The position numbers were made by a program, and so were the translations under genes. From G963717155 sp963717155 (GTDB lineage: Bacteria; Actinomycetota; Thermoleophilia; Gaiellales; JALYLC01), in contig OY970326.1 of the NCBI GenBank assembly GCA_963717155.1, forward strand, positions 4,898,001 to 4,962,000: a DNA stretch of 64,000 nucleotides, read 5' to 3'. The notes below the pieces were generated by a model. It did no database searches and had not been told where the DNA came from. It saw only the letters and a list, made by a program, of their open reading frames with translations. Of the stretch, positions 53,309-60,579 are shown one piece after another. Each line of letters starts with the position of its first letter. Position 1 is the first letter of the stretch.

Positions 53309-54388
53309 TTACTTCTTGACCAGCTTGGCCTGCGCGGCAGGCGACAGCTGGGCCGAGAGGTAGATGTCACCCGGCAGGTTGGCCTTGCACTCCACCGGGT
53401 TCGGCTTGCCCGTGACCGAGTTCTCGAACACGAGCGACGGGAAGTGGGTGGTCGCCGGCTTCTTGCCGCCGGTGGCGAGCGCCACGGCCCAGTCGATCGC
53501 GAGGCGCGCGTGGTCGTTCTGCGTCGACACGGTGTAGAGCTTGAACGTCGGGTTGGCCGCATGGTTGGCCTTCCAGTAGCAACCGAGCACGTTGCCGTCG
53601 GACGTCGCGAGCGCCGGGATGGTGCGGCCGCTCTTCTTGAACTCGCCCAGCGCACCGACCAGCGACGGACCGAAGTCCGACACGATGACGTCGATCTTCG
53701 GGTACTTGGCGATGTCGGCCGAGAGCACCTTCTGCGACAGCGCGGGATCCCAGTTCGTCACCTCGAACGGCTGCGCGCCGATGAACTTGTACTTGCCCGA
53801 GGGATCGAGGATCTTGTGCAGCCCCTTGCCCTCGTCGATGCCCTGGCTGTTGCCCTGCGGGCCGCTCAGGAACAGGACGTTCCCGCCCTTGGGCAGCACC
53901 TGGAGGATCCACTTGCCCCAGTTCTCCCCCGCCTGTGCGAACGGGGTGTCGACGAAGACGTTGTAGTTGACGCCGGCCTTGCCGCCCGGGAACACGCGGT
54001 ACGGCACGGTGACGACGCCGGCCTTGTAGGCGCTGGTCAGAGCGGGCAGCATCGCCTTACTGGCGTCCGGGAACACGACGATCGCCTTCACGCCCTTCGC
54101 GACCATGCCCTGGATGTCGGAAATCGCCTTCTGCGTGTTGCCCTGTCCGTCCGCGTACGTGAGCGACGTGACGCTCGGGCACTTGGACGCCTCGTCTCGT
54201 GCCGAGGCGGTCGTGACGAGACGCCAGCTGTTTCCACCGAACCCGTCGGTCAGACCGAGCGTGATCTTCTTCGGGCCGCACCACGACGGCACAGCAGTCG
54301 TCTTGGCAGACGATGTACCGGCCGTGACGAGCACCGCACCACAGAGGAGCGCAACCGCGAGTATCGCTCCACCTCTTCGTCGGGTCAT
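53309..54388 (-). CDS. ABC-transporter substrate-binding protein (sugar type)
   Basis: 359-residue secreted binding protein of the periplasmic-binding type 1 (ribose/galactose-like) group. It opens with a Sec signal peptide (Arg-rich start, then GGAILAVALLCGAVLVTAGTSSA); no lipobox Cys is obvious. Core segments are KKITLGLTDGFGGNSWRLV, DIQGMVAKGVKAIVVFPD, GGNVLFLSGPQGN and DVIVSDFGPSLVGALGEF. It catches the substrate outside the membrane and delivers it to the permeases at 54466 and 50704. ATG at 54388 follows GGAAGGGAG. Ligand is unknown. Confidence 0.92.
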   Translation of the reverse strand: MTRRRGGAILAVALLCGAVLVTAGTSSAKTTAVPSWCGPKKITLGLTDGFGGNSWRLVTTASARDEASKCPSVTSLTYADGQGNTQKAISDIQGMVAKGVKAIVVFPDASKAMLPALTSAYKAGVVTVPYRVFPGGKAGVNYNVFVDTPFAQAGENWGKWILQVLPKGGNVLFLSGPQGNSQGIDEGKGLHKILDPSGKYKFIGAQPFEVTNWDPALSQKVLSADIAKYPKIDVIVSDFGPSLVGALGEFKKSGRTIPALATSDGNVLGCYWKANHAANPTFKLYTVSTQNDHARLAIDWAVALATGGKKPATTHFPSLVFENSVTGKPNPVECKANLPGDIYLSAQLSPAAQAKLVKK

Positions 54389-54465
54389 GCGTGATCTCCC
54401 TTCCGTGTTCAATGAGTCGCCGCGTCTGTGGGACGACCGGTCTCCGTCGTAGGTCAGCCGACTGG

Positions 54466-55503
54466 TCAGGTGGGTGCGACGCTCGCCGGGCGACGGAGCC
54501 CGAGGCGTCGTATGAGCGCTCTCCAGTTGACCGTGTACAGCGCCACGCCCACCGCGAGCGCTGCCGCCTGGACGAGCAAGCGCGTGGCGTACGTCACGCC
54601 GAGCGCGAGGACGAACTGGTCGAGCTGCGACAGGAAGAGCGCTGCGACCACGGTCGCGACGAGGTTGCCGCGGCCTCCGAGCAGCGAGGTGCCGCCGAGC
54701 ACGACGGCCGCGACGGACGGGAGAAGGTAGTTGTCGCCTTCGTGCGAGGTCGGCTGATTGACGATGGCGGCGTGGAGCACGGCCGCGAGGCAGTAGAGGA
54801 TCTGGGCCCAGACGTACGCTCCGGCGCCGTGGCGTTGCACCCGGATCCCCGCCGTGCGGGCGGCGATCAGGTTCGCGCCGACGCCCTCGAAGCGACGACC
54901 CATCGGCGTCAGCTTGACCACCGCCGTCACGACGATCGTCGTGACGACGGCGAAGTACACCGGAATCGGAATACCGAGCCAGAGCCCGCTTCCGAGGCTC
55001 GCCAGGCGAGCGGTGGTCGTGCGCGGGATGCCGCCCGTGTACCAGAACACGGCGCCGTACAGCAACGCGTTCGTGCCGAGCGTCGCGACGATCGGGTTCA
55101 GGCGCATGAGGCCGATCAGGAACCCGTTCAGCGACCCCGCGACGATCGCCGCGAGAAACGCAATGACGATTGCGGGATAGAGCCGGGAGTTCACGCCGTT
55201 CGGGTAGTGCGTGAGGATCACGACGTACAGCGACAACCCACCTGCGATCGAGAGGTCGATGCCGCCCTGCATGACGACGAGCGTCTGTCCCAGTGCCGCG
55301 ATCGCCAGGGCTGCTGCGAACGGCAGCATCGTCAGGAGCACGCCTCTGCTGAGGCTCGACGACGCGAACACGAGGCTCACGACGAAGAGCCCGGCGGTGG
55401 CCACGAGGACGGTCGTGAGCCCCCGGGAGAGCAGGCGCCGCGACCCCCGCGGAATGGCGTCCTGCGTCCCCTTCGAACCGCCTCGTTGCGCTTCCGAGTT
55501 CAC
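54466..55503 (-). CDS. ABC-transporter permease (RbsC-like)
   Basis: 345-residue permease with about nine or ten helices. The EAA-like family marks are ALGQTLVVMQGGIDLSIAGGLSLYV, GFLIGLMRLNPIVATLGTNALLYG and AAVVLGGTSLLGGRGNLVA. It is the first gene of the minus-strand importer operon; the fusion protein at 50704 carries a second, different permease, so the transporter is probably a heterodimer of the two. GTG at 55503; a 7-3-7 palindrome lies about 20 bases upstream, suiting repression of this operon. Confidence 0.92.
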   Translation of the reverse strand: MNSEAQRGGSKGTQDAIPRGSRRLLSRGLTTVLVATAGLFVVSLVFASSSLSRGVLLTMLPFAAALAIAALGQTLVVMQGGIDLSIAGGLSLYVVILTHYPNGVNSRLYPAIVIAFLAAIVAGSLNGFLIGLMRLNPIVATLGTNALLYGAVFWYTGGIPRTTTARLASLGSGLWLGIPIPVYFAVVTTIVVTAVVKLTPMGRRFEGVGANLIAARTAGIRVQRHGAGAYVWAQILYCLAAVLHAAIVNQPTSHEGDNYLLPSVAAVVLGGTSLLGGRGNLVATVVAALFLSQLDQFVLALGVTYATRLLVQAAALAVGVALYTVNWRALIRRLGLRRPASVAPT

Positions 55504-55523
55504 GTGGCCGCCGATAGTAACGG

Positions 55524-55540
55524 GTGAACGATGCGTTCAC
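55524..55540. promoter_or_regulatory. Palindrome near the ABC permease start
   Basis: GTGAACG, ATG, CGTTCAC is a perfect 7-3-7 inverted repeat 21 bases upstream of the permease GTG, in the divergent spacer. Probable operator; the XRE-cupin protein is the obvious candidate. Confidence 0.6.
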
Positions 55541-55688
55541 AAGGGGTGATCAGAGATTCATTTTCCCGCGCGTGTCACGTGGTGGTAGACCCCGTCCAGG
55601 GGGCTAGACATGCGCTGTAGCCCTTGTATGATGGGCATTCTCAGCACCTGCGAGGGAGAACGAGAAGGTGTCCCGTCCGACCCATGTG

Positions 55689-55707
55689 CGTTTATCACCG
55701 ATAAACG
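55689..55707. promoter_or_regulatory. Palindrome upstream of the M24-family gene
   Basis: CGTTTATC, ACC, GATAAACG is a perfect 8-3-8 inverted repeat 68 bases before the ATG of the M24 gene. It is AT-rich for this genome. Its sequence differs from the palindrome at 55524, so a second regulator may act here. Confidence 0.6.
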
Positions 55708-55774
55708 TCCGGCACGCGAGCGTGGCCGTGAGCGACCTGCGCGAGCTGCCGGGCGACGAGGGAGGAGCGCGTCT

Positions 55775-57055
55775 ATGAACGTGGCCTCGCGCGGCGCGAC
55801 GATGGCCGTCGACTGGGAGCAGCGGATCGACTTCGCCAAGCTACGGGGCGATCGGTTGGAGCGGGCGCGGGCCTCGCTGCGGGACTCCTCGCTCGGTGCG
55901 GTGCTGCTGTTCGACCAGAACAACATCCGCTACGTCACGAGCACGCACATCGGAGAGTGGGCGCGCGACAAGAGTGCGCGCTGCGCGCTGCTGCCGCGCG
56001 AGGGCGATCCGGTTCTCTGGGACTTCGGCTCGGCGGCGAAGCATCACCAGCTCTACGCACCATGGCTGCCCGAGTCGAGCTGGCAGGCTGGAGTCACCTC
56101 GATCCGGGGAGCGATGCCGCGCGAGACGGGGGTTCCGGATGCTCTTGCCTCTCGCATCTTCCGAGAGCTCGCCGACCGTGGACTCGCCGGCGAGCCGCTC
56201 GGCATCGACCTGACGGACATGGAGACGCTCTACTCGCTGCATCGCCAGGGCATCGAGACGGCCGATGCCCAACCCGTGATGATGCGGGCTCGCGCGATCA
56301 AGACTGCCGAAGAGATCGCGTTGCTCGAGCATGCAGCCGCGATCGTCGACGGCGTCTACGAAGAGATCTACCGCATGCTGCGACCGGGCGTGCGCGAGCA
56401 CGAGATCGTGGCGCATGCGATGAAGCTGCTGTTCGAGCTTGGGTCCGAGCAGGTCGAGGCGATCAACGCCGTCTCGGGGGACCGCTGCAACCCGCACCCG
56501 CACGTGTTCTCCGATCGGCTGCTGCGTCCGGGAGACCAGGCGTTCTTCGACATCATCCACTCGTTCATGGGCTACCGGACCTGCTACTACCGGACGTTCA
56601 ACGTCGGTGGTGTCACGCGCTCGCAGATCGACGCCTACAAGCAGTGCCGCGAGTGGCTCGACAACGCGATCGAGCTCGTGCGCCCCGGCACCACGACCGA
56701 CCAGATCGCGAGCATCTGGCCATCGGCGCAGGAGCTCGGCTTCCCTGACGAGCAGGCCTGCTTCGGGCTGCAGTTCGGTCATGGCCTCGGTGTCGGCCTG
56801 TACGAGGCCCCGATGATCTCCCGCGTCCACTCGCTCGACCACCCGATCGAGATCGAGGAGGGCATGGTGTTCGCCCTCGAGACGTACTGCGCTGCGAGCG
56901 ACGGCGAGTCCGCTGCCCGCATCGAGGAAGAGGTCGTCGTCACTGCGACGGGGCACCGCGTGATCACGAAGTTCCCCGCCGACGAGCTCCTTGTCTGCGG
57001 CACGACGCACGTGCGAGGAGCGGATCTGCTCGCGCGCGAGCCGTCGACTGTCTGA
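55775..57055 (+). CDS. M24-family metallopeptidase-like protein (creatinase/prolidase/DddP fold)
   Basis: 426-residue protein. An N-terminal creatinase-like domain (RASLRDSSLGAVLLFDQNNIRYVTSTHIGEW) is followed by the pita-bread domain. Metal ligands visible are the Asp in AFFDIIHSFMGY, the His in FGHGLGVGLYEAP, the Glu in EEGMVFALET and the Glu in RIEEEVVV. The second Asp of standard M24 enzymes is replaced: YRTCYYRTFNVG stands where SDxTRTF is usual. It may be a one-metal or metal-free hydrolase or lyase, as in creatinase or DMSP-lyase relatives. ATG at 55775 has GGAGG nine bases upstream. Divergent from the ABC importer. Confidence 0.85.
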   Translation: MNVASRGATMAVDWEQRIDFAKLRGDRLERARASLRDSSLGAVLLFDQNNIRYVTSTHIGEWARDKSARCALLPREGDPVLWDFGSAAKHHQLYAPWLPESSWQAGVTSIRGAMPRETGVPDALASRIFRELADRGLAGEPLGIDLTDMETLYSLHRQGIETADAQPVMMRARAIKTAEEIALLEHAAAIVDGVYEEIYRMLRPGVREHEIVAHAMKLLFELGSEQVEAINAVSGDRCNPHPHVFSDRLLRPGDQAFFDIIHSFMGYRTCYYRTFNVGGVTRSQIDAYKQCREWLDNAIELVRPGTTTDQIASIWPSAQELGFPDEQACFGLQFGHGLGVGLYEAPMISRVHSLDHPIEIEEGMVFALETYCAASDGESAARIEEEVVVTATGHRVITKFPADELLVCGTTHVRGADLLAREPSTV

Positions 57056-57074
57056 GCATCCGAGGGGGATCGAG

Positions 57075-57860
57075 ATGGGACGTGTACAGGACCGCGTTGT
57101 GATCGTGACCGGCGGCGCCGGTGGCATCGGCGCGGCGACGTGCCACGCGATCGCGGCCGAAGGGGGAAAGGTCGTCGTCGCGGATCTCGATGCCGGCGCG
57201 GCGGGGGCCGTCGCCGATGCGATCGTCGAGAACGGCGGCAGCGCGACGTCCGTCGGGGTCGACGTCACGGATCGCTCGCAGGTGCAGGCGATGATCCAGA
57301 AGGCAGTCGACACGTTCGGCGCGCTCAACGTGATCTTCAACAACGCCGGGATGAACCGGCCACGAAACTTCATGGACGTCGACGAGGAGAACTTCGAGTC
57401 GATCGTCCGTGTCAACGCGTGGGGTGTGATCGTCTGCACGCAGGAGGCGGCGAAGCAGATGATCGCCCAGGGCTCCGGCGGGAAGATCGTCAACACCGGA
57501 TCGATCGCCAGCCGGCAGGGGTTCTGGGACTTCGTCCCCTACTGCGTCGCGAAGTTCGGCGTCCTCGCGGTCACCCAGGCGACCGCACGTGGCCTCATCG
57601 AGCACGGGATCACCGTGAACGCCTTCGCTCCCGGCGTCGTCGACACGCCGATGTGGGTCGGCCTCAACGAGGACATCCGGGCGATCCACGCGCAGCCGGA
57701 TGACGACGACCCGATGCGCGAGTTCGCCACGGGGACGCTCATCGGCCGCCCTGCCGCACCCGCCGAGCTGACGCCGTTCCTCGTCTACCTCGCCTCGTCC
57801 GAGTCCGACTACATGACGGGGCAGATGTACATGGTGGACGGTGGGCAGGTCCTTGTCTGA
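57075..57860 (+). CDS. SDR-family oxidoreductase (classical)
   Basis: 261-residue classical short-chain dehydrogenase. Cofactor motif TGGAGGIGAATC, strand end VVADLDAG (acidic, so NAD is likely), NNAG in FNNAGMNRP, catalytic Ser in NTGSIASRQG and YxxxK in YCVAKFG. The C-terminal YMVDGGQVLV is typical. Similar to sorbitol or 3-oxoacyl-type dehydrogenases. ATG at 57075 follows GAGGGGGAT, 19 bases after the M24 stop, so the two are an operon. Likely oxidises a hydroxyl on the substrate handled by this cluster. Confidence 0.92.
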   Translation: MGRVQDRVVIVTGGAGGIGAATCHAIAAEGGKVVVADLDAGAAGAVADAIVENGGSATSVGVDVTDRSQVQAMIQKAVDTFGALNVIFNNAGMNRPRNFMDVDEENFESIVRVNAWGVIVCTQEAAKQMIAQGSGGKIVNTGSIASRQGFWDFVPYCVAKFGVLAVTQATARGLIEHGITVNAFAPGVVDTPMWVGLNEDIRAIHAQPDDDDPMREFATGTLIGRPAAPAELTPFLVYLASSESDYMTGQMYMVDGGQVLV

Positions 57861-57863
57861 ATC

Positions 57864-58118
57864 GTGCTGACCGTCGGCTTCGCAGGGGTCGGCCGCATGG
57901 GGTTCGCGATGGCGCGCAACCTGCTCGCCGCCGGGTTCCCGCTCGTCGTGTGGAACCGGACGGCCGAGCGCTGCGCACCACTGGTCGACGCGGGCATTCC
58001 GGCCGCCGCGTCGGCCGCGGTACTGCTCGAGGAGGCACTCTCCAACGGTCTGGCCGACGCCGACATTGCGTCGGTGATCGGCCTGCTCACCAACCAGCTC
58101 GCAACGGAGGAGCCATGA
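57864..58118 (+). pseudogene. 3-hydroxyisobutyrate/6-phosphogluconate-dehydrogenase-like remnant
   Basis: 84-residue open frame that looks like the two ends of a beta-hydroxyacid dehydrogenase joined. Residues 1-50 are the Rossmann start: TVGFAGVGRMGFAMARNLLAAGFPLVVWNRT. The last 30 residues, LLEEALSNGLADADIASVIGLL, match the C-terminal end of such enzymes. About 200 residues of the middle, including catalytic Lys and Asn, are missing, so it cannot be active. The frame is otherwise open, pointing to a clean internal deletion. It still couples to the next gene by an ATGA overlap and may now serve only to carry translation forward. Confidence 0.7.
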
Positions 58119-58612
58119 AGGCGATGCACCACGTCGGGATCACGGTCAAGGATCTCGACGCGTCCATCCGCTTCTACCACGACGTTCTCGGCCTCCCGTT
58201 CTCGAACGAGCCGAGCCCGTGGTTCGAGGGGGAAGGGTTGGGCAAGGCCGTCGGAGTCCCCGGTGGTGCTCTGCGGCAGGTGAGCCTGCAGCTCGGGGAC
58301 ACGATGTTCGAGCTCCTGGAGTACAAGAGCCCGCCGAGCCAGACGACGGGGCCTCTCATGTCGAACAGCCTCGGAGCCTCCCACGTCGCGTTCCTGGTCG
58401 ACGACATCGCGGCGAAAAAGGCCGAGCTCGAGGCCAAGGGGATCCAGTTCTACAGCGACGTCAACCTCGTCGACGAGGGCGTGCTCGCCGGATGGCGCTG
58501 GGTGTACTTCGAGGATCCGGACGGCTACCCGCTCGAGCTCGTCGAGGTGGCGTACTACAACGAGGACGAGCGCCGGACGGGGATCGCGGCCTACCTCGCG
58601 TCGCGCTCCTGA
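58115..58612 (+). CDS. VOC-family (glyoxalase/methylmalonyl-CoA-epimerase-like) protein
   Basis: 165-residue vicinal-oxygen-chelate protein. It opens HHVGITVKDLDASIRFYHDVLGLPF, with the first metal His, and continues HVAFLVDDIAAKKAELEAKGI and VYFEDPDGYPLELVE, which holds further ligands. Pattern and length suit glyoxalase or epimerase-like enzymes or ring-cleaving dioxygenase relatives. ATG at 58115 has CGGAGGAG just upstream and overlaps the stop of the dehydrogenase remnant. Last gene of the plus-strand unit M24, SDR, remnant, VOC. Confidence 0.9.
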   Translation: MKAMHHVGITVKDLDASIRFYHDVLGLPFSNEPSPWFEGEGLGKAVGVPGGALRQVSLQLGDTMFELLEYKSPPSQTTGPLMSNSLGASHVAFLVDDIAAKKAELEAKGIQFYSDVNLVDEGVLAGWRWVYFEDPDGYPLELVEVAYYNEDERRTGIAAYLASRS

Positions 58613-58651
58613 GGCGGGCGACACTCGAGCCCGGCTTCTGCGACGACGCCT

Positions 58652-59029
58652 TCAGGCCCGTTGCATCCTCTTCATGTTCTCCATCATCGCGATCTCGGTC
58701 GTGTGGAGCTCCTCGCTCGGACTGAACTGGACGAACTCGCTGCCGGCCTCGGCCTCGGGCACGTGGCCCGGGGGTGCGTAGAACGCGTCGCCCGCTTCGA
58801 CCACCTCTTCGCGGTCGCCGTAACGCCAGGTGATCCGACCCTTGAAGACGTATCCCCAGTGCGGGCACTGGCAGGCGTCGCCCGGAAGCCCCTGGAGCAG
58901 GGCCGCGAGATCGTGGGTCTGGCGGATGCTCACGAAGCTGACCGAGTAGCCGTCGAGCTCGCTGCTTCGATCCTCGGCGAGGCCGAAATCTCGAACCTGC
59001 GGTGCGCTCTCGCGCGATACCTTGGGCAT
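58652..59029 (-). CDS. Cupin-domain protein with CQCPH motif (second copy)
   Basis: 125-residue cupin, paralogue of the protein at 9266-9637. Core: LPGDACQCPHWGYVFKGRITWRYGDREEVVEAGDAFYAPPGHVPEAEAGSEFVQFSP. It ends with a Met/Glu-rich tail (TTEIAMMENMKRMQRA). ATG at 59029 follows AAGGAG. It converges with the VOC gene. Function is unknown; both copies lie beside small-molecule enzymes. Confidence 0.78.
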   Translation of the reverse strand: MPKVSRESAPQVRDFGLAEDRSSELDGYSVSFVSIRQTHDLAALLQGLPGDACQCPHWGYVFKGRITWRYGDREEVVEAGDAFYAPPGHVPEAEAGSEFVQFSPSEELHTTEIAMMENMKRMQRA

Positions 59030-59076
59030 CTCTTTCTCCTTCGTCGAGGTGATAGTGCGTGAGCGCGAGTCCGCGT

Positions 59077-59700
59077 CTACGAAGGCGCGGCCGCGCCGAC
59101 GATGACCGGCTGGACGAACCTCGGGACCTTCGGCAGCGCCGTGGTGTCTGCGAGCTGCGTGATCGAGAAGCCGGCCCGCTCGATCGAGCCGAGCGTCGGC
59201 CGGTTGCACTCGCAGCCGACAAGGAAGCGGTTGATTCGGTTCATGCGGTCCTGCAGGCGGGCGAGCCTGGCGTCGTCGGATCGGACGTGCTCGAGGAAGA
59301 GCAGCCGACCCCCGGGCTTCAGCACCCGGCGCAGCTCCCGCAACGCGCGAGGCTGGTCCTCGACCCCGCACAGCACGAGCGTCGACACCGCCACGTCGAA
59401 GCTCGCGTCGTCGAAGGGAAGATCCTCCGCCGGGGCGCGCAGGACCTTCGCGAACGGAGCCTCTGCGCGCACGGCTCGCTGCAACCGGCGCAACATCGGC
59501 GGCTCCGGCTCCGTCACGGTCAGCGATGCAACGGCGTGGCCGTAGAAGCGCAGGTTGGCGCCGGTTCCGGCGCCGATCTCCAGGACCTCGCCGCTCGCAC
59601 CTGCGAGCAGCTCCTGACGCAGGGCTCCCAGGCCGGCCTTCTCGACCCGCGCGATCTGGCGGTCGTAGGTCAGCGCGATGAACCTGCCTCGCATCGTCAT
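59077..59700 (-). CDS. Class I SAM-dependent methyltransferase (UbiE-like)
   Basis: 207-residue methyltransferase. Motif I VLEIGAGTGANLRFY, then TVTEPEPPMLRRL, post-motif APAEDLPFDDASFDVAVSTLVLC, and ELRRVLKPGGRLLFLEHVRS. A C-terminal CNRPTLGSIERAGF is typical of membrane-lipid or quinone-related methyltransferases of the thiol S-methyltransferase-like group. Substrate unknown. It lies between the cupin and the SDR on the same strand; spacing of 47 and 117 bases leaves separate promoters possible. Confidence 0.9.
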   Translation of the reverse strand: MTMRGRFIALTYDRQIARVEKAGLGALRQELLAGASGEVLEIGAGTGANLRFYGHAVASLTVTEPEPPMLRRLQRAVRAEAPFAKVLRAPAEDLPFDDASFDVAVSTLVLCGVEDQPRALRELRRVLKPGGRLLFLEHVRSDDARLARLQDRMNRINRFLVGCECNRPTLGSIERAGFSITQLADTTALPKVPRFVQPVIVGAAAPS

Positions 59701-59817
59701 GGCCGGTTCACTCCGTTTCGCCGGGCCTCGGTGGTCCAGAGCAACCTAACGCTCGAGGCACGCGACTCGCATGAGGCGTTCGCCCCATCTTCGCGAGCCC
59801 CTCGGGCAGGTGGTGCT

Positions 59818-60576
59818 CTACCAGCTCTGCTCGGCGGCGCGGACGAGCATCTCGTTGATCGCCACGCGGCGGTCGCGGGTGACGATGTAGGAGATCACGT
59901 CGGCGATGTCCTCTGGCCGCATCGCCTCGATCGAGCTCGCCAGGCTCTGCGCCGCGCCACGCACCTCCTCGCGCAGGTGCGAGATGAGCTCGGTATCGAC
60001 CATCCCGGGCTCGACCACGCTGACGCGCACGCGCTGCTCGATCAGCTCCTGGCGGAGCGACTCGGCGAACGCGCCGATGCCGAACTTGGTCAGGCTGTAG
60101 ACGTTGCCGCCGGGGCGCACGACGCGTCCCGCCGTCGAGCTGATGAAGACCAGGTCTGCCACCCGGCGCGCCGAGTCCTCGGCGGCGCGCACCAGGTGCG
60201 GGAGCGCGGCGTGTGTGACGTACAACGTGCCCTGCACGTTCAGGGCCAGCATCCGCTCCCACTCGTCGGTCGGGCTCTCCAGCGCCGGCCCGAGCAACAT
60301 GACCCCTGCATTGTTGACGACGGTGTCGAGTTGGCCGAGCTCGGAGACCGTTCGCTCCACGGCGTCGACGGCCTGGCTCTGGTCCGTCAGATCCGCCTCC
60401 ACGACGAACGCGCTGCCGCCGGCGTTCCGGATCGTCGAGCTGAGCTCGTCGAGCCGGTCGCGGCGCCGGGCAACGATCGCGACCGCCGCTCCTTCGGCGG
60501 CGAGTCTCGTCGCGGTGGCTGCACCGATCCCGCTGCTCGACCCGGTGACGAGCGCAACCGTGCCCTGGAGCGTCAT
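59818..60576 (-). CDS. SDR-family oxidoreductase (SDR-a, NADP type)
   Basis: 252-residue classical SDR. TGSSSGIGAATATRL, then VARRRDRL after strand 2 (basic, favouring NADP), VVNNAGVMLLGP, ISSTAGR with catalytic Ser and YSLTKFG with YxxxK. Close in pattern to serine/clavaldehyde-type NADP dehydrogenases (SDR family YdfG-like). ATG at 60576 lies 3 bases after the stop of the disulfide oxidoreductase, so it is co-translated with that enzyme and the VOC gene. Confidence 0.93.
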   Translation of the reverse strand: MTLQGTVALVTGSSSGIGAATATRLAAEGAAVAIVARRRDRLDELSSTIRNAGGSAFVVEADLTDQSQAVDAVERTVSELGQLDTVVNNAGVMLLGPALESPTDEWERMLALNVQGTLYVTHAALPHLVRAAEDSARRVADLVFISSTAGRVVRPGGNVYSLTKFGIGAFAESLRQELIEQRVRVSVVEPGMVDTELISHLREEVRGAAQSLASSIEAMRPEDIADVISYIVTRDRRVAINEMLVRAAEQSW

Positions 60577-60579
60577 GCC

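Noticed and set aside
53309..55540. A single 743-codon minus-strand gene spanning permease and binding protein
   Set aside because: Only the last 359 residues read as a protein (binding protein with signal peptide). The earlier part is out of frame with the real permease gene at 54466-55503.
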